The translations under genes and the position numbers were made by a program. Below, piece by piece: positions 22,801 to 30,664 of a DNA stretch of 64,000 bases. The notes below the pieces were generated by a model that was not told the DNA's origin, searched no databases, and was given only the letters and a program-made list of their open reading frames with translations. Origin of the DNA: an uncultured Pelagibacteraceae bacterium (lineage in GTDB: Bacteria; Pseudomonadota; Alphaproteobacteria; Pelagibacterales; Pelagibacteraceae); assembly GCA_902580115.1 (NCBI GenBank), contig CACHJN010000001.1, forward strand, positions 1 through 64,000. The letters are read 5' to 3'. How positions within the stretch are numbered: the first letter of the stretch is position 1; each line of letters begins with the position of its first letter.

Positions 22801-24505
22801 GATGATTAGGAACTTCTTTATTATTTATGGCTAAAATAGGTCCAATTTTTTCTATAATTTTGCCCGATGAATATACAGCATTCCAACCTGCTTCATTTCT
22901 AGTTCCTTTAATTTTTACCCCTCTATAATCATAAACAAGATTTTTAGCAATCTGGGGGTCATCAAGCATTACTAGAAGAACATAATTTTTATTGGATACG
23001 GTAAAAAACGATATAAAAGTATTAATGTTTTTATTTTCATTATCATAATATTGTGATGTTCCAGTTTTACCTGAAACTTTATATCCATAAATATTTGCTA
23101 AACTTGCTGTACCTTTTTCATCAGTTACAACTTTTCTTAATATTTTTTTTATTTTTTTACTGGTTTCCTCAGAAATTATTCTCTTATAAGCCAAATTCTT
23201 ATTTTTATCTTTTTCTAGTGTGGGCGATATAAGTTTTCCTCCGTTAATCAAACTAGCATATGCTGCAGCTGCTTGAAGCGGAGTAGTAGTGATACCATGT
23301 CCATAAGAAATTGTTTCTAGTTTACATTTGTTCCAATCAAACGGAATGGGATTTCCTATTTCATCTAATTCAAATTTTGGACTACTAAGAAGATTTAAAT
23401 CATTTAAAAATTTTTTATATTTTTCTTCTCCAATTCTTCTAGCTATTTTGAGTGTTCCAATATTCGAAGATTGAATAAGTATATCTTCTACTGTCATAGA
23501 CTCTGGAAATTGTTTAATATCTGAAATTTTATGTATAGAGCAGTTGATATTATTTTTTATGTTTTTAATAACTGTTTCTGGCTCTACTATTTCTTCCTCT
23601 AATGCCAAAGCTATTGTAAAAGTTTTAAAAATAGATCCTAATTCAAAAACACCTTTTGTAATTTTATTCATAAACTCTTTTTCTCTAACAGCGACTCTTT
23701 TATTAATATTAAAATCTGGAAGAGAAACTAATGATAATACTTCCCCATTTTCAGAATCCATTATCACGGATGCGGCACCTTTAGCACTAAAAGTTTCTAA
23801 TGCTTTCTCTAATTCCTGTTTTACAAGGTACTGGATATTTGTATCTAGTGATAGCTTTAATGGCTTGTTAGTATTTTTTTTATCTCTTAAATAATTATCA
23901 TAATAATTTTCAACTCCAGAAATACCATAATTATCATAATCCGTTTGACCAATTATATGACTATAGAGACCTGAATGAGGATAAACTCTAGTCTGGAAAG
24001 GTTCAAAAATTAAACCTTTTTCGCCTAGTTTCCATAATTTTTCTCTTTGCATATCAGTGAGTCTTTTTTTTAAATAAAAGTATTTATCTTTATTTAAGTT
24101 TTGATTTAATTTTTTGGTATCTAACTCTGGTAAAACTAATTTGATTTTTACTAAAAATTTTTTTTTATCTTTTATTAAATTTGGTTTAACTGCTGCATGA
24201 TAAGCTGTAATATTTCTTGAAAGTAAAATATCATTTCTGTCTACAATATCATTTCTTACAGGGTTGAAATTATATTTATAATTCTTGCTTTCGATATAAC
24301 TTAGGCTTTGGGATGAAATAAAAATAATCTTTAATGAAAAAATTAAAATAAGCGAAAAAAAAGAAAAGAAAAGTATATATATTCTATCCTCACTAATTTT
24401 AAAATTTTTTTCTTTTTTAAATATTTGATTTGTACTCAAATAATCTTCGAAAAAAAAGCTCTGTTGTTTAGAGCTAATGATATTTTTTTTCTTTTTTTTT
24501 CTCAT
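22778..24505 (-). CDS. ftsI: Septal transpeptidase FtsI (PBP3)
   Basis: FtsI crosslinks septal peptidoglycan and works with FtsW. The 575-residue protein has a charged N-terminus, one membrane helix (about residues 46-68) and a PBP dimer domain with RNDILLSRNITAY. The transpeptidase domain has all three motifs: SxxK in ELGSIFKTFT, SxN in IQSSNIGTLK and KTG in VSGKTGTSQY. The PASTA domain found in some homologues is missing. Overlap with murEF downstream is 23 bp; ftsL lies 3 bp upstream. Confidence 0.96.
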   Translation of the reverse strand: MRKKKKKNIISSKQQSFFFEDYLSTNQIFKKEKNFKISEDRIYILFFSFFSLILIFSLKIIFISSQSLSYIESKNYKYNFNPVRNDIVDRNDILLSRNITAYHAAVKPNLIKDKKKFLVKIKLVLPELDTKKLNQNLNKDKYFYLKKRLTDMQREKLWKLGEKGLIFEPFQTRVYPHSGLYSHIIGQTDYDNYGISGVENYYDNYLRDKKNTNKPLKLSLDTNIQYLVKQELEKALETFSAKGAASVIMDSENGEVLSLVSLPDFNINKRVAVREKEFMNKITKGVFELGSIFKTFTIALALEEEIVEPETVIKNIKNNINCSIHKISDIKQFPESMTVEDILIQSSNIGTLKIARRIGEEKYKKFLNDLNLLSSPKFELDEIGNPIPFDWNKCKLETISYGHGITTTPLQAAAAYASLINGGKLISPTLEKDKNKNLAYKRIISEETSKKIKKILRKVVTDEKGTASLANIYGYKVSGKTGTSQYYDNENKNINTFISFFTVSNKNYVLLVMLDDPQIAKNLVYDYRGVKIKGTRNEAGWNAVYSSGKIIEKIGPILAINNKEVPNHHVVEKTN

Positions 24506-24508
24506 AGC

Positions 24509-24814
24509 TTATTTTTTTGAAATTTTTTTTTGTTCTTGAATGAAGCTGTTATAGTCCAGGTAAATTTTAGAAAAACTCATAGATTGGTATTGGTCACTAG
24601 TTAGGAAAGATATTTTCTCATCCAATAATTTTGGAGAAGTTAAATAATGATAATCTAATTGACTCTCGAAAAGTTCTTTTTCTAAATTAGATACTATCTT
24701 TTCATAGTGGATAATTTTTTTTTCAATTACTCTTGTTTTATTCTTAATAATTGAAGTACAAAATAATAAAAAAGAAAAAACTGAAATTGAAATTATTAGT
24801 TTTGAGTTAGGCAA
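24509..24814 (-). CDS. ftsL: FtsL-like divisome protein
   Basis: The 101-residue product has a short N-terminus, one membrane helix (about residues 6-22) and then a heptad-like helix (TRVIEKKIIHYEKIVSNLEK), ending with YHYLTSPKLLDEKI. FtsL has exactly this bitopic coiled-coil form, and the LTSP.LL pattern is seen in alphaproteobacterial FtsL. Sequence identity in this family is always low. Assignment leans on topology and on the slot between rsmH and ftsI. It overlaps rsmH by 8 bp. Confidence 0.78.
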   Translation of the reverse strand: MPNSKLIISISVFSFLLFCTSIIKNKTRVIEKKIIHYEKIVSNLEKELFESQLDYHYLTSPKLLDEKISFLTSDQYQSMSFSKIYLDYNSFIQEQKKISKK

Positions 24815-25811
24815 TTCTTTTCTCCAAATCAGTTAAATATTTAAATTTTTTTCTAAGTTCTATGGGGTCTCTGAATTCTTCTGAGCTCCTGACTGCAACA
24901 CGTAATTTAGCAGATCTAGATCTTGGATTTTTCTTAATTTCTTTTGACGATGCTTGAATTATACTGTTTTTGTAATTTTCAAATAATGACAAATTGTTGT
25001 TTTCTGGCAAATATTTATTCGAACGTGAGCGATTTTTTGAGAAATTTTTAAAGTAAAACTTAATAATTTTATCTTCAATTGAATGAAAGCTTATTACAAT
25101 AAGTTTTCCTCCTGGCTTTAAAACTTTAGTCGCTTTAATTATTCCCTCTATTAGCTCAGATATCTCTTGATTTACAAAAATTCGAATTGCCTGAAAAGTT
25201 TTTGTCGATTCATCAATTTTTTTTTTATAGTTCTTTTTTTTGGATTGTTTTATAATTTTTACGAATTCATCGGTTGTATTAATTTGCCGTTGGGCTCTAT
25301 ACCTAACAAGATTTTTAGCTATTTTAGATGCGTCTTCCTCATCTCCGAAGGTCTTAATTATATCTTTTAAATCTTGATTGCTGTAAGTATTTAAAACGTC
25401 CTTGGCAGAAATTTTAGTTTGTCCCATAACCATATTTAACTCATCTTTTGATTTAAAAGAAAAACCTCTTGATAGATCGTCTAATTGAATTGAAGATAAA
25501 CCGAGATCAAATATAACTGCATCAAAATTTTTTATAGATACCAGATCTAAATCACTAAATTTTTTGTTGTGAAATATAAATCTTGATTCAAATTTTTTCT
25601 GTAATTTTTTTGCTATTTCAATGACTTGACTATCTCTATCAAAGGCTACGATTTTTGCTGCTTGATATTTAAGAAATTCTTTTGAGTATCCTCCTGCCCC
25701 AAAAGTACAGTCCATAAAATTACCGCCATTTTTAGGATTACAAATTTTTACAACCTCATCGATCATCACTGGAAGATGTTTTGCTTCCAGTGATGTGTGG
25801 GGTAATTTCAT
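24807..25811 (-). CDS. rsmH: 16S rRNA (cytosine1402-N4)-methyltransferase RsmH
   Basis: RsmH (MraW) methylates N4 of C1402 in 16S rRNA near the ribosomal P site. The 334-residue protein has HLPVMIDEVV, the SAM-binding FMDCTFGAGGYS, FDRDSQVI, FDLGLSSIQLD, RGFSFK, RIFVNQEI and VISFHSIEDKIIKF, which together are diagnostic. It lies 18 bp after ftsZ rather than after mraZ, which is the unusual feature of this cluster. Confidence 0.97.
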   Translation of the reverse strand: MKLPHTSLEAKHLPVMIDEVVKICNPKNGGNFMDCTFGAGGYSKEFLKYQAAKIVAFDRDSQVIEIAKKLQKKFESRFIFHNKKFSDLDLVSIKNFDAVIFDLGLSSIQLDDLSRGFSFKSKDELNMVMGQTKISAKDVLNTYSNQDLKDIIKTFGDEEDASKIAKNLVRYRAQRQINTTDEFVKIIKQSKKKNYKKKIDESTKTFQAIRIFVNQEISELIEGIIKATKVLKPGGKLIVISFHSIEDKIIKFYFKNFSKNRSRSNKYLPENNNLSLFENYKNSIIQASSKEIKKNPRSRSAKLRVAVRSSEEFRDPIELRKKFKYLTDLEKRIA

Positions 25812-25829
25812 TATTTATCAAAATTTGCA

Positions 25830-27287
25830 TTAAAACTTTTGCTTCCTTAAAAAAGCAGGTATCTCAAACTCTTCATCATCTGTAGAGTTTTGATCAAATA
25901 ATCTATCATTTTGAGGATGTTCATCATCGATTTGAAGACTATCTTCTCTTAAGTCATTTTTTTCTTTAGAAAATAATTCAGGAGTATATTCCTCATCAGA
26001 AAGTTTTTTACTCTCTATTGTACTGCCTACATCAAGATTGTTTTCAATATAAGATGCATTTTCAATTGAAATACCTTGGGAACTAATATCTTGATTTGCT
26101 TTAGTATTTTCACTCATGTTTTTCTCTACATTTACATCATCAATTTTTTGAGGAGATGTATCAATTTCCAACTGCTCATCAAGTTTCAATGCTGTAGCTC
26201 CCTCTATTGAATTAATTGTATTCCGTTCAATATTTGGATTGTTAAAAATATTGTCAGAATACCCTGGATTTCTATTTTGAATTCTATTTACCATATTCAA
26301 AACAGTTTTTGACTCAGGTTTATGACCATCTAATGAAGTAGCAACAATAGATACTCTAATCTTTCCATCCATATTATCATCTTTGATTGCACCAAAAATT
26401 AATTCAGCTTCAGGATCAACTTCAGCCCTAATTTTATTTACGGATTGATCTACCTCGAATAAAGTAATGTCTTTTCCTCCGGTAATATTAACTAAAAGCC
26501 CCTTGGCTCCCTTAAGAGAATATTCATCTATTAATGGATTATTTAAAGCCATTTCAGTTGCAGCCATCGCTCTATTTTCACCTTCAGCCTCACCAGTACC
26601 CATCATAGCTTTGCCCATTGCACTCATTACAGTCTCAACATCTGCAAAATCTAAATTTATCATTCCTGGTCTGACCATTAAATCCGTTACGCTTTGAACT
26701 CCATGTTTTAAAACATCATTAGACAGTGAAAAAGACTCTTCAAATGTAGTTGACTCATTTGCTATTTTGAAAAGATTTTGGTTTGGAACAACAATAACTG
26801 TATCTAGGTGTTTTTTTAATTCTTCTAATCCTTCAATTGCTCTCCGCATTCTCTTCGGTCCTTCGTAAGCAAAAGGAAGTGTAGTCACTCCTACTGTAAG
26901 AATATTTAATTCCTTAGCTGCCCTTGCAATTACATGTGAAGCTCCAGTACCTGTTCCACCGCCCATGCCTGCAGTAATGAAAATCATGTTGCTCCCTTGT
27001 ATATAGCTCACAATTTCATTTAATGACTCGTCAGCTGCAGCTTGACCAATGTCATTCTTTGCGCCTGCACCAAGTCCTTTTGTCAAGTTCATTCCAATTT
27101 GAATTTTGGAGTCTGCTTTGTTAACTCTTAAATCTTGAGCATCAGTATTTACTGCAACAAACTCTACTCCTTGCATTCCAGACTCGATCATAGAATTTAT
27201 TGCATTGCCGCCTGCTCCACCAATTCCCATTACCAAAATTCTTGGTTTTAATTCTTTTAATTCGCCACCTCCAATATTTATGCTCAT
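25830..27287 (-). CDS. ftsZ: Cell division protein FtsZ
   Basis: FtsZ is the tubulin-like GTPase that forms the division ring. The GTP-binding signature GGGTGTGASHV is at about residues 109-119, with GIGGAGGNAINSM, VNTDAQDL and TLPFAYEG around it, and the T7 loop LDFADVETVMS. A variable acidic linker of about 150 residues ends in the FtsA-binding tail EIPAFLRKQKF. I choose ATG 27287 (485 aa) because a strong GGAGGGG ribosome-binding site lies 6 bases upstream. An open frame up to 27383 would add 32 residues inside mraZ with no family support. The location between mraZ and rsmH is abnormal; ftsZ normally follows ftsA. Confidence 0.97.
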   Translation of the reverse strand: MSINIGGGELKELKPRILVMGIGGAGGNAINSMIESGMQGVEFVAVNTDAQDLRVNKADSKIQIGMNLTKGLGAGAKNDIGQAAADESLNEIVSYIQGSNMIFITAGMGGGTGTGASHVIARAAKELNILTVGVTTLPFAYEGPKRMRRAIEGLEELKKHLDTVIVVPNQNLFKIANESTTFEESFSLSNDVLKHGVQSVTDLMVRPGMINLDFADVETVMSAMGKAMMGTGEAEGENRAMAATEMALNNPLIDEYSLKGAKGLLVNITGGKDITLFEVDQSVNKIRAEVDPEAELIFGAIKDDNMDGKIRVSIVATSLDGHKPESKTVLNMVNRIQNRNPGYSDNIFNNPNIERNTINSIEGATALKLDEQLEIDTSPQKIDDVNVEKNMSENTKANQDISSQGISIENASYIENNLDVGSTIESKKLSDEEYTPELFSKEKNDLREDSLQIDDEHPQNDRLFDQNSTDDEEFEIPAFLRKQKF

Positions 27288-27306
27288 ATACCCCTCCTTT
27301 TTATTA

Positions 27307-27756
27307 CTAGTTATTATTATCCCATTTAAGTGTTGATCTGCTTTGTAAGGCTTTTTTCCTTGCAAAAGATTTAAATTTTTCAAAATTTTTAGGACTCCAC
27401 ACTTGGAAAGTTTTACCTAAACCCACAAATAAAATATCACTCTTAATTTTTGCAAAATTTAAAAGTTTTTTTGGAAATTGCACTCTGCCTTCAGTATCAA
27501 AAATTAGATTAGAACTATCAGATAAAACTGAAGTAGCAAAATAATCTCTTTTTTCTTCAAAAGGATTTAATGTGTCTATTGAGTTAGATAATTTTTCAAT
27601 TCTTTCTTGAGTGCAACATTCTAAAGCTAGGTTGCTAAAGGAAGGGTATGATACAAAACCATTGTAACCTTGGGTTGTTAAATAGGATCTAAATGATGCA
27701 GGCACTGACACCCTCCCCTTTTTGTCTATTTTGTTTTCGTAACTTGATAAAAACAT
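27307..27756 (-). CDS. mraZ: Transcriptional regulator MraZ
   Basis: MraZ is an AbrB-fold DNA-binding protein that represses the dcw operon in E. coli through repeated TGGGN boxes. The 149-residue protein has two MraZ half-domains: the N-terminal MFLSSYENKIDKKGRVSVP with PASFRSYL, and the C-terminal NLIFDTEGRVQFPKKLL. It is the first gene of the cluster. Its own promoter region has four 10-bp-spaced boxes at 27808-27842, so autoregulation is likely. It is 19 bp from ftsZ. Confidence 0.95.
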   Translation of the reverse strand: MFLSSYENKIDKKGRVSVPASFRSYLTTQGYNGFVSYPSFSNLALECCTQERIEKLSNSIDTLNPFEEKRDYFATSVLSDSSNLIFDTEGRVQFPKKLLNFAKIKSDILFVGLGKTFQVWSPKNFEKFKSFARKKALQSRSTLKWDNNN

Positions 27757-27807
27757 ACTTTTTTAATTTTCTTTCTTTTCTTTTTATAATCAATAAATCC
27801 TCCAATT

Positions 27808-27842
27808 TGGGATTATTTGGGATCATATGGGATTTGACGGGT
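27808..27842 (+). promoter_or_regulatory. MraZ-box operator: four repeats at 10-bp spacing
   Basis: On the plus strand, TGGGA occurs at 27808-27812, 27818-27822 and 27828-27832, with a CGGGT variant at 27838-27842. Each is separated by 5 bases, giving a strict 10-bp period. This matches the TGGGN-N5 boxes known to bind MraZ in E. coli. The boxes span the -10 and most of the spacer of the predicted mraZ promoter, so bound MraZ would block RNA polymerase. Here the G-rich strand is opposite to the coding strand of mraZ. Confidence 0.85.
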
Positions 27843-27849
27843 TAGTCAA
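27822..27849 (-). promoter_or_regulatory. Predicted sigma-70 promoter of the mraZ/dcw operon
   Basis: Reading the minus strand, TTGACT (27849-27844) is followed by a 16-bp spacer and TATGAT (27827-27822). The predicted start of transcription is near 27815, about 59 nt before the mraZ ATG. The element is overlaid by the MraZ boxes. Confidence 0.7.
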
Positions 27850-27911
27850 TATAATAGTTTTAATTGATAAAAGTACAAAAAAGGAACATTTTGATGAAGT
27901 TATTTTAGGTA

Positions 27912-28263
27912 GCCAGATAATCTATAAGCCGGGTTCTGTCATTTAAGAAGTCATTTATCTAGGCATATTTTCACAAATATGCTCAAGCAGCTAACCCGGA
28001 TGACAAACTAAAGACTGTTTTTAGCGTTATACGCAGTGTCATCCCTATTTAGCCTTGCTCCATCTGGGGTTTACCTAGCGATTTTTGTTACCAAAAACCC
28101 GGTGTGCTCTTACCACACCGTTTCACCCTTACCTTGATTAGGCGGTTTATTTCTGTGGCACTAGCCCTGAGGTTGCCCTCGCCAGCCGTTAACTGGCAAA
28201 TTGTCTTTAAGGAGCCCGGACTTTCCTCTATCAAAATAGATAGCGACTATCCAATTATCTGGC
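27912..28263 (-). ncRNA. rnpB: RNase P RNA
   Basis: The minus strand carries the catalytic RNA of RNase P, which matures tRNA 5' ends. The universal 5' segment GAGGAAAGTCCGGGCTCC is at about 28231-28214, and the 3' segment ACAGAACCCGGCTTATAG at about 27940-27923. The ends pair perfectly as helix P1: GCCAGATAAT at 28263-28254 with ATTATCTGGC at 27921-27912. The length of about 352 nt fits a bacterial A-type RNA. A promoter placed exactly for a start at 28263 is visible. The open frame on the opposite strand inside this region is not a gene. Confidence 0.96.
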
Positions 28264-28269
28264 AAAAGT

Positions 28270-28298
28270 TAAATAGTATTTATAATGATGAAAATCAA
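28270..28298 (-). promoter_or_regulatory. Predicted promoter of rnpB
   Basis: On the minus strand, TTGATT (28298-28293), a 17-bp spacer and TATTTA (28275-28270) end 6 bases before the first base of the P1 helix at 28263. The geometry agrees with transcription starting at the mature 5' end. Confidence 0.6.
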
Positions 28299-28312
28299 GT
28301 AAAATTAAGATT

Positions 28313-29020
28313 TTAAGCCAATAATTGGCTAATTTTAAGAGTTTTTTTAGTTATTTTACCATTAACCTCTTCAGGCAAAAACCTTCTTTGAAAAGCCATT
28401 ATTATCTTCCGATCTTTATTAGATTTTTTTGATAAGTTAAAAAACCTATATCCAATTTTATAAATATTTCTGAAAAAAAATTTCCTCATATTTTTAAAAT
28501 CAGCATCATGAGTTTTAAGTTTTTTTTGAGGATACCAAATAGCAACACCCTTTTTACTTAGAAAATACCAGGGAAACTTTTCACCAGGGTCTAGCTTTCT
28601 AAGGGGCGCAATATCAGAATGGCCTAAAATATTTTCTTTCTTAATTTTATATTTTTTCATGAGTAATTTAATCAATTTAATTAATGAAGAAATTTGTTTT
28701 TTTGGAAAATTCTGGTAACTAATAAAGTGACCTTTGTTTTGAATTTCAATACCAATAGAATATTTGTTTAAGTTTTTTAAATCTTTCCATTTAGATTTAC
28801 CCGCATGCCAAGCTATTTTATTATCTTTTACCATCCTAAAAATACCTCCATTCCTTTCTATGAAATAATGGCAACTGACTTTCGATTTAGGATTTTTAAG
28901 TCTATCCATAGATACACGCCCAGATTGCATTCCAGAGTAATGAATTATTAAATAACGAATATCTCTTAAAGATCTAGTTTTTCTTGAAAAATTCAATGAT
29001 TTATTTACTTTTAGCAACAT
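28313..29020 (-). CDS. ampD: AmpD-type N-acetylmuramoyl-L-alanine amidase
   Basis: The enzyme would cut the bond between (anhydro)MurNAc and L-Ala in peptidoglycan recycling or turnover. The amidase_2 (PGRP-like) fold shows YLIIHYSGM, VSCHYFIERNGGIFRMV, AWHAGKSKW, YSIGIEIQNKG, and the metal and active-site end GHSDIAPLRKLDPGEKFPW. A C-terminal helical domain resembles a peptidoglycan-binding module. I prefer the ATG at 29020 (235 aa), which leaves about 108 bp for divergent promoters. An ATG at 29086 would add 22 residues. No signal peptide is seen, favouring a cytoplasmic AmpD. A palindrome overlaps its stop codon. Confidence 0.88.
   Translation of the reverse strand: MLLKVNKSLNFSRKTRSLRDIRYLIIHYSGMQSGRVSMDRLKNPKSKVSCHYFIERNGGIFRMVKDNKIAWHAGKSKWKDLKNLNKYSIGIEIQNKGHFISYQNFPKKQISSLIKLIKLLMKKYKIKKENILGHSDIAPLRKLDPGEKFPWYFLSKKGVAIWYPQKKLKTHDADFKNMRKFFFRNIYKIGYRFFNLSKKSNKDRKIIMAFQRRFLPEEVNGKITKKTLKISQLLA
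28316..28330. repeat. Short inverted repeat at the end of ampD
   Basis: AGCCAAT and ATTGGCT form 7-base arms around one base, directly after and across the last codons and stop of ampD. In the mRNA this could fold into a small hairpin, followed by an AU-rich stretch without a clean U-run. It is at best a weak terminator or 3'-end stabiliser between ampD and the rnpB promoter. Confidence 0.4.
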
Positions 29021-29128
29021 AAATTTGTCATGTATCTTCTTAAAATTAGCCAAATTTATATGTAAAATCTTATAAAATAAAGGCATGATTTATGTGCAAT
29101 ATCTGAATATTTTATATATATAGCCATT

Positions 29129-29881
29129 ATGGGACTTAAAAAATTACAAGTTATATTTTACCTAATTGTGCTAAACATTTTGTTGGCAGTAAGTGCCAAT
29201 GCTGAAGCAGAGAATGAATGCTTCGAAAAAGTGAGTAGAGGAATATTTAAATTCAACCAAGGTTTCGATAATATCGTTTTAGAACCAGTGGCTAAAGTTT
29301 ATAATAAACTTCCTGAGCCGGTTAGAAATGGTACTGGAAACTTTACATCAAATATAGCTACTTTACTTTCTATACCGAACCATCTCCTTCAAGGTGAATT
29401 ACGTCTGGCAGGTCATGCTACGGGTAGCTTTGTAGTGAATACCACAATTGGAATTCTTGGATTTGGCAACCCTGCTGCTGCTTTAGGTTTAGAAAATCAA
29501 AAAGAAGATTTGGGTCAAACTTTAGGATCATATGGAGTTGGTGGAGGATGCTATTTTGTCTTGCCGATTTTAGGCCCAACTACATTAAGAGACTCATTTG
29601 GAATGATTGCTGATAATCAATACTTAGACGCGTTTGCAAGAGTGACTTGGCACGAAAAAGAAATTAAAAGTTTATCGGGCAATAAATTAGATTATGTTGG
29701 GGTAAAAGCTGCGACCGCAATCGATTTTAGAGGGGAAAATATGACAAATTTTGAAAGTTTAGAAAAAAATTCAATTGATCTTTATGCTGCAACTAAAAGT
29801 TTATATCTTCAAGATAGAACGAAAAAAATTAAAAACAAATCAAGTTCTGACGATGATACTTGGGGTGAATTAGACAAGTAA
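29129..29881 (+). CDS. mlaA: MlaA (VacJ)-family outer-membrane lipid transport protein
   Basis: MlaA removes misplaced phospholipids from the outer leaflet of the outer membrane and passes them to periplasmic MlaC. The 250-residue protein has a signal peptide (about residues 1-25, ending SANA), then FKFNQGFDNIVLEPVAKVY, LSIPNHLLQG, NTTIGILGFGNPA and VLPILGPTTLRDSFG, all MlaA hallmarks. It lacks the lipobox Cys: cleavage looks like type I. Two cysteines are present, Cys31 just after the signal and Cys141 (GGGCYFVLP), where the family usually has Pro. These could form a disulfide. An mlaC-like gene follows. Confidence 0.93.
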   Translation: MGLKKLQVIFYLIVLNILLAVSANAEAENECFEKVSRGIFKFNQGFDNIVLEPVAKVYNKLPEPVRNGTGNFTSNIATLLSIPNHLLQGELRLAGHATGSFVVNTTIGILGFGNPAAALGLENQKEDLGQTLGSYGVGGGCYFVLPILGPTTLRDSFGMIADNQYLDAFARVTWHEKEIKSLSGNKLDYVGVKAATAIDFRGENMTNFESLEKNSIDLYAATKSLYLQDRTKKIKNKSSSDDDTWGELDK

Positions 29882-29892
29882 AAACTTTTTCA

Positions 29893-30495
29893 ATGAAAAA
29901 GAAATTATTTTTTCTATTATCATTTTTTTTTCTATATTGTAATTCACTCTTAGCAGTAACTTATAATTCAGAACCAAAGATTTTTATTCAAGAACTTGTT
30001 GATGACGCTATTAAAACTTTATCTGATAAGTCGACAACAGTTGAAGAAAAAAATGCAGTTATAGAAAAAATAGCAACAGAGAATGTGGATATTAAAGCTC
30101 TAGGTCTGTACACATTGGGCAAAATTAGAAAAGAGCTAGATGAAAAAACAATTAATAATTATCAAGTAATTTTTCAAAAGTATTTCTTAAAAAGCTTAAC
30201 ATCTAGACTTACTGATTACTCTTCTCAAAAATTTCAGGTAATAGAATCGGAGCAAAAAAGCTCGAATTATACTATCGTAAAATCAAAAATAGTTGAAAGT
30301 GTAAAGTCTCCAGAGATAAAAGTTGATTGGAGAGTTTATACAAAAAATCCTCAAAAACCTTTGATAAGAGATTTAATTGTTGAAGGTTTAAGTTTAGCGA
30401 GAACTCAAAAAGAGGAATTTGCCTCAATTTTGAATTCGAATAACAATGACGTTAACGCTCTAATAAAAAAACTAGAAGAATTTGTATCTGGTTAA
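29893..30495 (+). CDS. mlaC: MlaC-like periplasmic phospholipid-binding protein
   Basis: MlaC-family (Ttg2D) proteins carry phospholipid across the periplasm between MlaA and the MlaFEDB complex. The 200-residue protein has a signal peptide of about 21 residues. The mature fold shows PKIFIQELVDDAIKTL, then LGLYTLGKIRKELDEKTI, QKYFLKSLTSRLTDYSS, IKVDWRVYT, and IRDLIVEGLSLARTQKEEF as the conserved C-terminal part. Identity between family members is low, so identification rests on this pattern plus position right after mlaA. The MlaFED genes are not in the window. Confidence 0.87.
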   Translation: MKKKLFFLLSFFFLYCNSLLAVTYNSEPKIFIQELVDDAIKTLSDKSTTVEEKNAVIEKIATENVDIKALGLYTLGKIRKELDEKTINNYQVIFQKYFLKSLTSRLTDYSSQKFQVIESEQKSSNYTIVKSKIVESVKSPEIKVDWRVYTKNPQKPLIRDLIVEGLSLARTQKEEFASILNSNNNDVNALIKKLEEFVSG

Positions 30496-30499
30496 TTTT

Positions 30500-30576
30500 T
30501 GGTGGGCCCGCCAGGACTCGAACCTGGGACCAATACATTATGAGTGTACTGCTCTAACCAACTGAGCTACAGGCCC
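30500..30576 (-). tRNA. tRNA with CAU anticodon (elongator Met, or Ile2)
   Basis: The minus strand folds as a complete 77-nt tRNA. The acceptor stem GGGCCTG pairs with CGGGCCC, followed by discriminator A and an encoded CCA at 30502-30500. The D arm contains AGCTCAGTTGGTTAGAGC, the anticodon stem GTACA/TGTAT encloses the loop CTCATAA, and the T arm has GGTTCGAGTCC. The anticodon is CAT. Features of initiator tRNA are absent: position 1 pairs with 72. Elongator Met and lysidine-modified Ile2 cannot be separated by eye. Confidence 0.95.
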
Positions 30577-30591
30577 TTCGTAATAAGTTAA

Positions 30592-30620
30592 TATATACAA
30601 GGGTTTTAAAGTGAGTTCAA
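30592..30620 (-). promoter_or_regulatory. Predicted promoter of the CAU tRNA
   Basis: On the minus strand, TTGAAC (30620-30615), a 17-bp spacer and TATATA (30597-30592) place the start near 30585, nine bases before the mature tRNA 5' end. Confidence 0.6.
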
Positions 30621-30664
30621 ATTAAGAATTTTATTAATAATATATTGTAGTATTACTAATTAAA

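Noticed and set aside
23544..23894. Open frame of 116 codons antisense to ftsI
   Set aside because: It lies wholly within a well-supported gene on the other strand and shows no protein-like motifs.
27288..27383. N-terminal extension of ftsZ by 32 codons
   Set aside because: The frame is open only because it runs through mraZ; the added residues match no FtsZ, and the strong ribosome-binding site sits just before ATG 27287.
28104..28316. Open frame of 70 codons on the plus strand
   Set aside because: It lies inside and antisense to the RNase P RNA gene, and its product has no recognisable features.
28316..28330. Intrinsic terminator for ampD
   Set aside because: The 7-base inverted repeat is real but has a one-base loop and no U-run, so I list it only as a repeat.
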